In this document: positions 9,996 through 18,513 of the stretch, one piece after another
Position numbering within the stretch: position 1 is the stretch's first letter
Layout of the letters: each line of letters starts with the position of its first letter
DNA from: Sphingobium faniae
GTDB taxonomy: Bacteria; Pseudomonadota; Alphaproteobacteria; Sphingomonadales; Sphingomonadaceae
Direction: 5' to 3'
NCBI GenBank assembly: GCA_900100475.1
Contig: FMTU01000003.1
Coordinates: 62,001-126,000, forward strand
DNA: 64,000 nt
Made by a program: the position numbers and the translations under genes
The notes under the pieces: model-generated
Databases searched by the model: none
The model's input: the letters and a program-made list of their open reading frames with translations, nothing else
Told to the model about the DNA's origin: nothing

Positions 9996-11504
9996 TCAGT
10001 TCACCGGCGGGCGACGGCGGTAGCTGAGCGCCTCGGCCACGTGCACGCGGCCCACCCGGTCCGTTCCGGCAAGGTCCGCGATAGTCCGGGCGACGCGCAG
10101 GACGCGAGTATAGCCCCGCGCCGACAGCTTCATCGCGACGGCGGCCTGAGCGAGCAATTCCCGCCCGGCCTCGTCCGGCCCCGCGACCTCTTCCAGCCTT
10201 TCGCCATCCACTTCCGCATTGGTGCGGGTGGCCGTTCCCGCATAACGCTCTGTCTGGATCATGCGCGCCGCGGCAACGCGGGCGCCCACTTCGGTTGATC
10301 CTTCGCTGGGAGGAGGCAGGACGAGATCGACCGCCGTCACCGCCTGCACCTCGACATGCAGGTCGATGCGGTCAAGCAACGGCCCCGAAACCTTCGCCTG
10401 ATAGTCCGACGCGCAGCGCGGCGCGCGCGAGCAGGCCAGAGCCGGATCGCCCAGATGCCCGCAGCGGCAGGGATTCATCGCCGCGATAAGCTGAACCCGC
10501 GCCGGAAAGGTGACATGGGCATTGGCGCGGGCGACGGTGACTTCGCCGCTTTCCAGCGGCTGGCGCAGCGAATCGAGCACGGCACGCTGAAATTCAGGCA
10601 GTTCATCGAGAAACAATATGCCCAGATGCGCCATACTGACCTCGCCGGGGCGAGCGCGCGCGCCGCCGCCGACGAGGGCCGCCATCGACGCGCTGTGATG
10701 GGGCGAGCGGAACGGACGGGCGCGGCTGATCCTGCCTCCCTCCAGCGTCCCCGCGACGCTCGCCACCATGGAGGTTTCCAGCGCCTCGCCGGCCGTCAGT
10801 TCCGGAAGGATGCCGGGCAGGCAACTTGCCATCAGCGACTTGCCCGCGCCGGGAGGACCGATCATCAGAAGATTATGCCCGCCCGCCGCCGCGATCTCCA
10901 GCGCGCGCTTGGCGGTTTCCTGCCCCTTCACCTGCTTGAGGTCGGCGGTGCGGGCTGGCGGCTCCACCGCTCCCGGCTGCGGCGGGGACAGTGCCGCCGT
11001 CCCCTTGAAATGGTTGAGGAGGCTGAGGAGGTCGGGCGCGGCGATCACTTCAACCTGCCCGGCCCAGGCAGCCTCCGGTCCCTGCGCGACGGGGCAAACG
11101 AGGCCCATTTCCCGCGCCCCGGCATGGATCGCGGCCAGCAGAACGCCCGGCGTCGACGCGATCCGCCCGTCCAGCCCCAGTTCGCCCACCACCACATAAG
11201 CCGCCAGCGTCTCCGCATCAATCACGCCCATCGCGCCAAGCAACGCCAGCGCGATGGGAAGGTCGAAATGCGAACCCTCCTTGGGCAGATCGGCGGGCGA
11301 GAGGTTGACGGTGATGCGCTTGGGCGGGAGCGAGAGGCCGATGGCGGCGATAGCGTTGCGGACGCGCTCGCGGCTTTCGGCCACCGCCTTGTCGGGCAGG
11401 CCGACAACGATGAAATTGGGCAGGCCCGCGACAAGCTGGCACTGCACTTCGACGCCGCGCGCCTCCAGCCCGAGATAGGCCACTGTCGATACCGTGGAAA
11501 CCAA
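9996..11504 (-). CDS. comM: YifB/ComM-family Mg chelatase-like AAA+ ATPase
   Basis: Hexameric helicase that promotes branch migration when transforming DNA is integrated. The 502-aa protein has the N-terminal Lon-protease-like fold (VSTVAYLGLEARGVEVQCQL), Walker A GPPGAGKSLMA, Walker B LGILFLDELPEF, a cysteine-containing segment (NPCRCGHLGDPALACSRAP) and a C-terminal ChlI-type domain ending YRRRPPVN. It is convergent with bactofilin, 3 nt apart. Confidence 0.93.
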   Translation of the reverse strand: MVSTVSTVAYLGLEARGVEVQCQLVAGLPNFIVVGLPDKAVAESRERVRNAIAAIGLSLPPKRITVNLSPADLPKEGSHFDLPIALALLGAMGVIDAETLAAYVVVGELGLDGRIASTPGVLLAAIHAGAREMGLVCPVAQGPEAAWAGQVEVIAAPDLLSLLNHFKGTAALSPPQPGAVEPPARTADLKQVKGQETAKRALEIAAAGGHNLLMIGPPGAGKSLMASCLPGILPELTAGEALETSMVASVAGTLEGGRISRARPFRSPHHSASMAALVGGGARARPGEVSMAHLGILFLDELPEFQRAVLDSLRQPLESGEVTVARANAHVTFPARVQLIAAMNPCRCGHLGDPALACSRAPRCASDYQAKVSGPLLDRIDLHVEVQAVTAVDLVLPPPSEGSTEVGARVAAARMIQTERYAGTATRTNAEVDGERLEEVAGPDEAGRELLAQAAVAMKLSARGYTRVLRVARTIADLAGTDRVGRVHVAEALSYRRRPPVN

Positions 11505-11534
11505 GAGCCCCCCTGCCCTTTTTCTGATGATGCT

Positions 11535-12209
11535 TCAGCCCTGATCTTCGGGCTGGCCCTTGAACCCCTGCGCGACGACATACCATTCGACGCTGCCCTT
11601 GCGGCTGGCCGGGGGCTTGGCGTGCTTGACCGTGGTGAAATGCTTCTTGAGCACAGTCAGCAGATCGGCATCGGTGCCGCCCGCGAAGACCTTCGCGACG
11701 AAGGCGCCGTCCTTGCGGAGATTTTCCACCGCGAACCATGCCGCCGCCTCTACCAGCGCCATGGTGCGCAGATGGTCCGTCTGTGCATGGCCCACCGTGT
11801 TCGCCGCCATGTCGGAAATCACCAGATCGGGCGCCTCGCCCAACGTCTCGCACAGCAGGTCCGGCGCCTTGTCGTCCATGAAGTCCATTTCGAACAGCGT
11901 GACGCCGGGAATGGCATCGGTCGGCAGCAGGTCGATGCCCACCACCTTCGCCTTGGGGCTGAGCTTGCGCACGACCTGCGCCCAGCCGCCAGGAGCGACG
12001 CCCAGATCCACGACCGCGCGCGCGCCCTTCACGAAATGGAATTTCTCGTCCAGTTCGATCAGCTTGAAGGCAGCGCGGCTGCGCCAGCCTTCCGCTTTCG
12101 CGCGGCGGACATAGGGGTCATTAAGATGCCGCTCCAGCCAGCGCGTCGATTGAGCCGTGCGCCCCTTTGCCGACTTCACCCGGATCTTGCCTGCGCCCGC
12201 ACCCCTCAC
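11535..12209 (-). CDS. rlmE: 23S rRNA 2'-O-ribose U2552 methyltransferase
   Basis: FtsJ/RrmJ enzyme that methylates the A-loop of 23S rRNA. The 224-aa protein contains the SAM-binding motif VDLGVAPGGWAQV, the catalytic-region aspartate in VISDMAANTVGH, and FVAKVFAGG with the catalytic lysine. The N-terminus is extended by about 25 basic residues. Its ATG overlaps the stop of the Ppx/GppA gene by 4 nt, implying coupling. Confidence 0.94.
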   Translation of the reverse strand: MRGAGAGKIRVKSAKGRTAQSTRWLERHLNDPYVRRAKAEGWRSRAAFKLIELDEKFHFVKGARAVVDLGVAPGGWAQVVRKLSPKAKVVGIDLLPTDAIPGVTLFEMDFMDDKAPDLLCETLGEAPDLVISDMAANTVGHAQTDHLRTMALVEAAAWFAVENLRKDGAFVAKVFAGGTDADLLTVLKKHFTTVKHAKPPASRKGSVEWYVVAQGFKGQPEDQG

Positions 12210-13318
12210 ATCATGCCTCCGCTGCGTTCCATCAGGCTCCGCAATATGCCTTCGCGGATGCCCCGGTCCGCGACACCCAGTCGTTCAGCGGGCCAAATGT
12301 CGAGGATCGCTTCCAGAATCGCGCAGCCCGCCACCACCAGATCGGCCCGCTCGGTCCCGATGCAGGGCAATTCCTGCCTTTCGGCCAGGCCCATCGCGGA
12401 AAGGCGCGTGGAAATGGCGCGCATGGATTGACACGGCACGATCAGCCCGTCGATCACATGGCGGTCATAACGCTGCAGGTTGAGGTGAAGGCTGGCCAGC
12501 GTCGTCACCGTTCCGGACGTGCCCAAGAGGCGGATGCCGGCCTGATCGCGCGGCAAGCGTCCCGCGATCGGAGCGAATGCGTCCGCCACCCGCGCCCGCA
12601 TCCGTTCATAAGCCGCCAGCCGTTCGGCGGGATCGGCATGATCGAAGGCCTCGCTTTCGGTGAGGGACACCACGCCCCAGGGCGCGCTGAGCCAATCCAC
12701 GATCTGCGGCGCGCCCTTCGCCTTGGCATCCACCAGCACCAGTTCGGTCGAGCCGCCGCCAATGTCGAAGATCAGCGCGGGGCCGCTCCCCGGTTCCAGC
12801 AGCGCGTGACAACCCAGCACCGCCAGCCGCGCCTCCTCCTGCGCGCTGATGATGTCGAGCGCGATGCCGGTTTCACGATAGACGCGATGGATGAATTCCT
12901 GTCCGTTGGCGGCGCGGCGGCACGCCTCCGTTGCCACTGACCGCGCCAGCGTCACATGGCGGCGACGGAGCTTGTCGGCGCACACGGACAAGGCGCCGAT
13001 GGCACGTTCAATGGCCGCGTCGCTGATCCGTCCGGTGGCGGCCAGCCCTTCGCCCAGCCGCACGATCCGGGAAAAGGCGTCCACTACGATGAAGCCATCC
13101 GACGAAGGTTTGGCGATCAGCAGGCGGCAATTATTGGTGCCAAGGTCAATGGCGGCATAGGCATGGCGGTGCGATATATATACGGAAGAACCCCGTTTTG
13201 GCGGGGGAGGAATGACCGCAGCCTTGCTCCCATTGTCCGGACCGCTGCGGGCGCGATTGCCCGAAAAACGGCCGGCCGGGCCGGAACTCTGCGGCGATGG
13301 GCGGCTGTGCTGCACCAT
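12206..13318 (-). CDS. Ppx/GppA phosphatase family protein
   Basis: ASKHA-fold exopolyphosphatase or guanosine pentaphosphate phosphatase, 370 aa with the chosen start. Phosphate-binding motifs are YAAIDLGTNNCRLL near residue 55 and IFDIGGGSTELVLV near 180. The first about 50 residues are Pro/Gly/Arg-rich and low in conservation, so the true start may be further in. Family members of this length usually carry the two N-terminal ASKHA domains only. It precedes rlmE with an ATGA overlap. Substrate choice cannot be told. Confidence 0.88.
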   Translation of the reverse strand: MVQHSRPSPQSSGPAGRFSGNRARSGPDNGSKAAVIPPPPKRGSSVYISHRHAYAAIDLGTNNCRLLIAKPSSDGFIVVDAFSRIVRLGEGLAATGRISDAAIERAIGALSVCADKLRRRHVTLARSVATEACRRAANGQEFIHRVYRETGIALDIISAQEEARLAVLGCHALLEPGSGPALIFDIGGGSTELVLVDAKAKGAPQIVDWLSAPWGVVSLTESEAFDHADPAERLAAYERMRARVADAFAPIAGRLPRDQAGIRLLGTSGTVTTLASLHLNLQRYDRHVIDGLIVPCQSMRAISTRLSAMGLAERQELPCIGTERADLVVAGCAILEAILDIWPAERLGVADRGIREGILRSLMERSGGMM

Positions 13319-13410
13319 GGCCGTGTCTCACTTCATCAACGCCGGGCCGGGAGGCTCCGGTACTTGATCATGAAACTAGGGAGATGCGAACCAAAGCGCA
13401 AGACGCGTGG

Positions 13411-13782
13411 TCAGAGAGGCAGGAGCGCCGCGACGATCCAGCGTTCCTCCGCCCGCAGAACGCCCCAGGCGCGAGCCGCGGCGCGGCTGTCCATGGCTTC
13501 GACGCCGAGGCCTCTGGCCTCCAGATCGCGGACAAAGCTGCGGGACGGCTGGCGCAAATCCGCGCCCGTGCCGAGCAGGAGAAATTCAGGCCGGGGATCG
13601 AGGTCGAACAGATCGCCCAGCGCGGCAACCGTCAGCACCCCTACATCCGGCGCATCGGTCCACGCGAGCGCCCGCACGGGACTGAGCAACAGGCCGCCGG
13701 GGAAAACATCATCCTTCACTCGAAAGCCACGGCCGGAAAAGCCGGTCACGATCGGCCCCTGCCCCGTATCGTCGCGGCGCAA
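13411..13782 (-). CDS. Mth938-like domain protein (DUF498)
   Basis: Small soluble protein of 123 aa with the Mth938/DUF498 pattern: ALGDLFDLDPRPEFLLLGTG in the centre and a C-terminal GVEAMDSRAAARAWGVL. Homologues (human AAMDC, NDUFAF3) include complex I assembly factors; bacterial members have no settled role but commonly follow secF in alphaproteobacteria, as here. The start is uncertain: a TTG at 13780-13782 is the best in-frame choice, 23 nt after the secF stop. Confidence 0.8.
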   Translation of the reverse strand: MRRDDTGQGPIVTGFSGRGFRVKDDVFPGGLLLSPVRALAWTDAPDVGVLTVAALGDLFDLDPRPEFLLLGTGADLRQPSRSFVRDLEARGLGVEAMDSRAAARAWGVLRAEERWIVAALLPL

Positions 13783-13805
13783 CTCTATCCCGGCGCGCTT
13801 GCCGT

Positions 13806-14789
13806 TCAGGGCCGTGCCCCGTCGTCGCGCGGCCCCACCCGCTCGGCCTGCGCCGCGATGGACTTGCGCTCCTTGCGCTCGCCCGCTTGCGGCGTGAGGC
13901 CCAGTGAGACGAGCAGCGAAGCCGAAACATAGACCGACGAATAAGTACCGACGAACACGCCCAGCAGCATCGCGGCGGCGAAACCCCGCAACACATGGCC
14001 GCCGAACAGGAGCAGCGCGCCCAGCGCAAGGATCATCGTGACCGAGGTCATGATGGTGCGCGGCAGCGTTTCATTGACCGACAGATCTATCAGCGCCTTC
14101 ATGTCCATCTTGCGGTATTTCCGCATATTCTCGCGGATGCGGTCGTCGATCACCATCTTGTCGTTGATCGAATAACCGACGATCGTCAGCACGGCGGCAA
14201 CGATGTTGAGGTCGAATTCGAGTTGAGTGACAGCGAAGAAGCCGACGGTCATGACGACGTCGTGCAGGATCGCGACAAAGGTCGAAACGCCGAACTGCCA
14301 TTCATAGCGGAACCAGGAAAAGATCGCGATCCCGATCATCGCCAGCAGCACGGCAAGGATGCCGTCGCGGATGAGTTCGCCCGACACCTTGCCCGACACC
14401 GTGTCGTAGCGGGAGAAGGTGACGCCAGGGAACTCCGCCCCCAGCGACTGCCGCGTCCGCTCCACCACCGCATTAGCGGCGCCTGCCCCACCCTGTTCGG
14501 GGAGCGGGAGACGAATCTGGACGGTGCGGGGGTCGCCGAACTGCTGGAGCGAGCTTTCGCCCACGCCCAGCCGCGCGATGTTCGACCGGACCCTGTCGAT
14601 ATGGGGCGGCTGTTCAAAACGCGCCTCGATCATCAGGCCGCCGACGAAATCGACGCCCAGGTTCAGCCCCTTATAGGCCGTGGTCCCGACGGCCAGCGCG
14701 GTGAGCAGCAACGTGATGGCGAAGCACCAGTGCCGCAGCTTGACGAAGCCGATATTGGTATTGTCGGGGACGAGCTTAAGCAGTTTCAT
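13806..14789 (-). CDS. secF: protein translocase subunit SecF
   Basis: Integral membrane RND-type subunit that, with SecD, uses the proton gradient to pull exported proteins out of SecYEG. The 327-aa protein has a first membrane helix, the periplasmic domain starting GLNLGVDFVGGLMIEARF, and the five-helix C-terminal block with VGYSINDKMVIDDRIREN and LRGFAAAMLLGVFVGTYSSV. It follows secD by 18 nt. The tail is long, charged and cytoplasmic. Confidence 0.97.
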   Translation of the reverse strand: MKLLKLVPDNTNIGFVKLRHWCFAITLLLTALAVGTTAYKGLNLGVDFVGGLMIEARFEQPPHIDRVRSNIARLGVGESSLQQFGDPRTVQIRLPLPEQGGAGAANAVVERTRQSLGAEFPGVTFSRYDTVSGKVSGELIRDGILAVLLAMIGIAIFSWFRYEWQFGVSTFVAILHDVVMTVGFFAVTQLEFDLNIVAAVLTIVGYSINDKMVIDDRIRENMRKYRKMDMKALIDLSVNETLPRTIMTSVTMILALGALLLFGGHVLRGFAAAMLLGVFVGTYSSVYVSASLLVSLGLTPQAGERKERKSIAAQAERVGPRDDGARP

Positions 14790-14807
14790 AATGTCTCTCC
14801 CGCCCCG

Positions 14808-16406
14808 TCAGATGTTGATTTCGGTCGGGCGCTGAGTGCGCAGCCAATGAGCGGCCAGCACACGCGTGAAGGTCACGGCCGTATAGACGCTGGTGGCGAT
14901 GCCGATCAGCAGCACGATGGCGAAACCCTTGATCGGTCCCGAGCCGAGCACCAGCATGATGCCGCCCGCAATGGCGTGAGTCACGTTCGCTTCGAAAATG
15001 GTGCGGCTGGCTTCCTTATAGCCATATTCGATCGCCTGCACCACGCCCCTGCCCCGGCGGCGCTCCTCGCGGATGCGTTCGTAGATGAGCACGTTGGCGT
15101 CCACCGCCGTGCCGATGGTCAGCACGAAACCGGCGATGCCCGGCAAAGTCAGCGTCGCGCCCAATATCCCCATCACGCCCAGAATGACCAGCACGTTGAT
15201 GGCTACGGCGATATTGGCATAGATGCCGAAACGGCCATAGCTCAAGAACATGAAGGCCGCGACCGCGACCACGGCGATGATCGAGGCGATCAGGCCCGCG
15301 CGGATCGAATCGGCGCCAAGCTGCGGTCCGACCGTGCGTTCCTCCACGACCGTCAGCGCGACGGGCAGTTTGCCCGACCGCAGCGCGATGGCGAGCTGGT
15401 TGGCGCTCTCGACCGTGAAGTTGCCGCTGATCTGCGCCGAGCCGCCCAGAATCGGTTCGTTGATGTTCGGCGCCGACAGCACTCTGCCATCAAGGATGAT
15501 AGCGAAGGGGCGGTTGACGTTCTGCGACGTCACTTGCCCGAATTTGCGGCCGCCTGACCCATTGAAGCGAATGTTGACGATGGCCTGATTATTCTGGTCA
15601 TAGCCCTGGGTGGCATCGGTCAGGTCTTCGCCCGACACCATCACCTGCCGCTTGACCGCGATCACCGGCACCCGGGATGGATTGTCGGGATAGGGCAGGA
15701 CTTCACTACCTACCGGCGCGCGGCCCTGCGCGACTTCGGCGGGATCGGCGGTGACGTCGACCAGCTTGAATTCGAGCTTCGCGGTCTGGCCCAGAAGATC
15801 CTTCAGCGCCTTGGGATTCTGAAGACCCGGCACCTGCACGACGATGCGATTGTCGCCCTGCTGCTGGATGGTGGGTTCGCGGGTGCCCATTTCGTCGATA
15901 CGCTTGCGGATGACTTCGGTCGCGACTTCCATCGCGCTCTTGACCGCATTGTTGATACCCGCGCTGGTGGGCGTGATGACGACAGTGGAACTGTTCACCA
16001 CCTCGACATTGAAGTCCCGCTGGCCGGTGAGGCCCGCTCCTTGCGTCAGCGGCCGGATGCGCTCGACCGCGGCATCGACCTGCGCCGGATCGCGGACCAT
16101 GAAGCTCAATTTTCCGTCGCGGCTGGAGATGTCGCCGATCGCGATCCTGGGATCGCCCCGGCGCAGTTCCGTGCGGACCTGCTCCTCCATATTGGTGAGC
16201 CGCTGCTTCGCGACATCCTGGGTGGATGCTTCGAGCAGCAGATGGCTGCCGCCCGACAGGTCCAGGCCCAGGTTCACGCGGGTCTGCATGAATGCAGGCA
16301 ACTTCTCGACAGCCGTGTCTGGCAGGAAACTGGGCACGGCGCACAATATGCCGATGAGCAGCGGCAATATGATCGCGACGACCATCGAGCGCGAGAAGTT
16401 CAGCAT
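14808..16406 (-). CDS. secD: protein translocase subunit SecD
   Basis: Larger SecDF partner, 532 aa. Typical elements are LGLDLSGGSHLLLEAS in the first periplasmic segment, RIDEMGTREPTIQQQGDNRI in the P1 domain, and the membrane block with GTAVDANVLIYERIREE, which carries the proton-relay aspartate. It starts 7 nt after the yajC stop and is followed by secF, giving the operon yajC-secD-secF-Mth938 protein. Confidence 0.97.
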   Translation of the reverse strand: MLNFSRSMVVAIILPLLIGILCAVPSFLPDTAVEKLPAFMQTRVNLGLDLSGGSHLLLEASTQDVAKQRLTNMEEQVRTELRRGDPRIAIGDISSRDGKLSFMVRDPAQVDAAVERIRPLTQGAGLTGQRDFNVEVVNSSTVVITPTSAGINNAVKSAMEVATEVIRKRIDEMGTREPTIQQQGDNRIVVQVPGLQNPKALKDLLGQTAKLEFKLVDVTADPAEVAQGRAPVGSEVLPYPDNPSRVPVIAVKRQVMVSGEDLTDATQGYDQNNQAIVNIRFNGSGGRKFGQVTSQNVNRPFAIILDGRVLSAPNINEPILGGSAQISGNFTVESANQLAIALRSGKLPVALTVVEERTVGPQLGADSIRAGLIASIIAVVAVAAFMFLSYGRFGIYANIAVAINVLVILGVMGILGATLTLPGIAGFVLTIGTAVDANVLIYERIREERRRGRGVVQAIEYGYKEASRTIFEANVTHAIAGGIMLVLGSGPIKGFAIVLLIGIATSVYTAVTFTRVLAAHWLRTQRPTEINI

Positions 16407-16413
16407 CGGTCGC

Positions 16414-16749
16414 TCAGTCGTTCGCGGGCTTGGCGGTCATGGGGTCAACGACATCGGACAGCGTGCCCTTGACGGCCTTCACCTTCATGCCCGGCGCCAG
16501 TTCCACATCGACATAGATGTCGTCGACGCGGACGACCTTGCCGACAAGGCCACCGCCGGTGACGACCTGATCGCCCTTCTTCACGGCTTCGATCTTGGCC
16601 TTGTGATCCTTCATCCGCTTTTGCTGCGGGCGGATCAGCAGGAACCAGAAGACCACGAAAATCAGGACCAGCGGCAGCATCTGCACCAGCACGGAAGCGC
16701 CGGATGCCTGCCCGCCAGCGGTCTGGGCAAAAGCTGGAGTTATAAGCAT
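16414..16749 (-). CDS. yajC: preprotein translocase subunit YajC
   Basis: Single-span accessory subunit of the SecDF complex. From the ATG at 16747-16749 it is 111 aa, starting MLITPAFAQTAGG, with one helix (VLVQMLPLVLIFVVFWFLL) followed by the RPQQKRMKDH motif and the small cytoplasmic domain (GDQVVTGGGLVGKV). An upstream in-frame ATG at 16797 would add 16 atypical residues. First gene of the secDF operon. Confidence 0.96.
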   Translation of the reverse strand: MLITPAFAQTAGGQASGASVLVQMLPLVLIFVVFWFLLIRPQQKRMKDHKAKIEAVKKGDQVVTGGGLVGKVVRVDDIYVDVELAPGMKVKAVKGTLSDVVDPMTAKPAND

Positions 16750-16892
16750 GATGGGACTTCGCCTTGTTCTCTTGTCCAGTCGCGGGTGCGCGGACACCCA
16801 CGGATCAAGGGCGGGCGGCTAACACAGCGGGACCGGCGAGGCAATATGATTAGGGAAAGGAACAGGTCGGAAAAAAGCAGTGAGCGAAGCCC

Positions 16893-16921
16893 TTGCATGT
16901 TAACGAACATGCTTCTATGTG
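16893..16921 (+). promoter_or_regulatory. probable promoter of tRNA-Pro
   Basis: TTGCAT (16893-16898), 17 nt, then TATGTG (16916-16921), placing the start about 7 nt before the mature tRNA 5' end. The -10 is a weak match. The spacer holds a 7-bp inverted repeat around 16895-16912. Confidence 0.45.
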
Positions 16922-16934
16922 CCGCGGCTCCGGT

Positions 16935-17011
16935 CGGGACGTAGCGCAGCCTGGTAGCGCATCACACTGGGGGTGTGGGGGTCGGAGGTTCGAATCCTCT
17001 CGTCCCGACCA
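16935..17011 (+). tRNA. tRNA-Pro (GGG)
   Basis: Full 77-nt cloverleaf. The acceptor CGGGACG (16935-16941) pairs with CGTCCCG (17001-17007), followed by A and an encoded CCA. The D arm has GCGC/GCGC, the anticodon stem TCACA/TGTGG, and the loop CTGGGGG gives anticodon GGG. The T arm contains GGTTCGAATCC. Confidence 0.97.
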
Positions 17012-17155
17012 AAATAGAGAATGAGATGGTGAGGTGTCGCCGTTTCTGAAGCCTCCTATTTTTCCTATTCATTGTGTCGCATGGGGTTTTTGCTGTCCTA
17101 CAGCGAACCATATGGGATAAATGATTCGCCTTTCCGGGAATGAGGGTGGGCGGAC

Positions 17156-17710
17156 ATGGATATTGCGGGACTGATCGACGAACTGATCGAGCGCGAGGGG
17201 GGATATAGCAACCATCCGGCCGATCGCGGCGGGCCGACCAACTGGGGCATCACCCAGGAAGTGGCGCGGGACAATGGTTATGCCGGGGATATGCGCAAGA
17301 TGCCGCGTTCCGTGGCGGAAAGCCTCTATCGGCGGCTTTACTGGGAGCGGCCGGGCTATGCCTTCGCGGCGGAGATCGCGCCGGCGGCGGCCGCGGAACT
17401 GTTCGACACCGGGGTCAATATGGGTCCGGCGGTGGCGACGGCGTTTCTGCAACGGGCGCTCAATGCGCTCAACCGCAACCAGAAGGATTATCCCGACCTG
17501 ACGGTCGACCGGAAGATCGGCGCGAAAACGCTGGGCGCGCTGGGCGCATTCATGGCGCTGCGCGGACGCGCGGGAGAGCGGGTGCTGCTGAAGGCGCTGG
17601 AGGCGTTGCAGGGGGAACGCTATATCGCGCTGGCGGAAAGCAGGCCCGCCAATGAAGCCTTTCTCTATGGATGGCTCGCGAACCGGATCGGTTCAGGAGA
17701 GGCGGCATGA
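17156..17710 (+). CDS. holin-associated N-acetylmuramidase (glycoside hydrolase family 108)
   Basis: Predicted endolysin cutting the glycan backbone of peptidoglycan, 184 aa. The N-terminal GH108 domain shows the catalytic EGGY (Glu14) followed by DRGGPTNWGIT. The C-terminal half matches the PG_binding_3 pattern (ELFDTGVNMGPAVATAFLQR and VDRKIGAKTLGAL). There is no signal peptide, so release would need the holin that follows with an ATGA overlap. In Rhodobacter capsulatus a GH108 endolysin plus 3TM holin, unlinked to the capsid genes, lyse cells to release gene transfer agent. No other phage genes are near. Confidence 0.92.
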   Translation: MDIAGLIDELIEREGGYSNHPADRGGPTNWGITQEVARDNGYAGDMRKMPRSVAESLYRRLYWERPGYAFAAEIAPAAAAELFDTGVNMGPAVATAFLQRALNALNRNQKDYPDLTVDRKIGAKTLGALGAFMALRGRAGERVLLKALEALQGERYIALAESRPANEAFLYGWLANRIGSGEAA

Positions 17711-17997
17711 GCAGGCAGGAACAGGCGGCGGCGGTCGAGACGGTGGCGGAAGAGGACGACGCATGGGTCAGGCGGGCGCGGCCCGCTTTCCTCTACATCA
17801 TGTACGGGCTGCTGCTGTGGTCGGTCCCGATGGGCCTGATCGCGGGCGTCCGGCCGCAAATGGCGGCGGCCATCGTCGAGGGCATGCGCGCCTATCTGGA
17901 GGCGCTGCCCGAACCGCTCTACGCGCTCTTCGGCACCGGTTATCTCGGCTATACCGCCGCGCGGGCATGGGGAAAGGCCAAGGGGGTGGAGCGGTAG
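17707..17997 (+). CDS. 3TM-type holin
   Basis: Small membrane protein, 96 aa from the ATG at 17707 whose A-T-G-A overlaps the muramidase stop. It has an acidic N-terminus, a hydrophobic helix (FLYIMYGLLLWSVPMGLIAG) and further hydrophobic stretches around MAAAIVEGMRAYLEAL and LYALFGTGYLGYTAARAW, matching the GTA/phage 3TM holin family. Its task would be to open the inner membrane so the muramidase reaches the wall. Confidence 0.85.
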   Translation: MSRQEQAAAVETVAEEDDAWVRRARPAFLYIMYGLLLWSVPMGLIAGVRPQMAAAIVEGMRAYLEALPEPLYALFGTGYLGYTAARAWGKAKGVER

Positions 17998-18073
17998 GAT
18001 GTGCGACCGTCAGCCTTGCGCCACTTTAGGTAGTCCGGAGCGCCCCTCAACACCCCCCCAAAAAACATGAGAG

Positions 18074-18100
18074 GGGCCGCCGGGGTAAACCCGACGGCCC
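18074..18100. terminator. strong bidirectional-looking terminator hairpin
   Basis: GGGCCGCCGGG (18074-18084) pairs with CCCGACGGCCC (18090-18100) with one mismatch and a 5-nt loop. It lies 76 nt after the holin stop. On the minus strand a run of six T follows about 9 nt beyond the stem, so it can end transcripts from either side. Confidence 0.7.
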
Positions 18101-18240
18101 TTCATTGACATGGTCAGCGGCCGGATGCGCCGCCCAATCAGATGACGTTGTTCGCGCTTGTCGTCCGGGCGGAAGCGGCCTGTGTGTCGGCGCTCCCTAA
18201 AGCCTGTGCTGCCCGGAAAGTTCGACGCCGGGGGCGTCGC

Positions 18241-18297
18241 TCAGCGGCGCGTTCTCCGAATGGACTTGACCGACCCCATTGCTGAACCATGAGACAT
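18241..18297 (-). CDS. 18-residue ORF with a maximal Shine-Dalgarno
   Basis: The frame reads MSHGSAMGSVKSIRRTRR then TGA. It is preceded, at ideal spacing, by AAAGGAGGTGATC, a complement to essentially the whole 3' tail of 16S rRNA. Such a perfect site suggests real translation. The peptide is short and basic. A second frame starting at 18288-18290 would give 50 residues ending at 18138 but sits at poorer spacing. No known family is recognised; leader peptide, small protein or regulatory element are all open. Confidence 0.4.
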   Translation of the reverse strand: MSHGSAMGSVKSIRRTRR

Positions 18298-18394
18298 CGG
18301 ATCACCTCCTTTCGCTTGTTGAAGCCCGCGTGACCGTTTCGGACCTGTCCGAAAATGGCCACGAACCGATTTGTGAATCAGACCGGGCGAAGGA

Positions 18395-18466
18395 TCAAGA
18401 CTTGTAATATTCTTTTTTCGAATCATACTTGTCCGCCTGCGCCGAAAAGCTGGCGACGCGGGACAT
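18395..18466 (-). CDS. 23-residue hypothetical ORF
   Basis: Tiny minus-strand frame MSRVASFSAQADKYDSKKE followed by YYKS, ATG at 18464-18466. It has a weak AGGGA upstream and only modest GC at third positions, so it may not be translated. It lies between the lipoprotein gene and the 18-residue ORF in the same direction; the 516-nt stretch 17998-18513 holds nothing else apart from the terminator at 18074-18100. Confidence 0.2.
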   Translation of the reverse strand: MSRVASFSAQADKYDSKKEYYKS

Positions 18467-18513
18467 CAGCGAAAATCCCTGATCGAAACCCCTGAAAATG
18501 AAGGCCGGGAAAT

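Noticed and set aside
10356..12431. 691-codon open frame on the plus strand
   Set aside because: Antisense to comM and rlmE; composition typical of a shadow frame.
18297..18312. Match to the 3' end of 16S rRNA (GGATCACCTCCTTTC) on the plus strand
   Set aside because: Only about 15 nt match and no rRNA precedes it; better read as a perfect Shine-Dalgarno on the minus strand.
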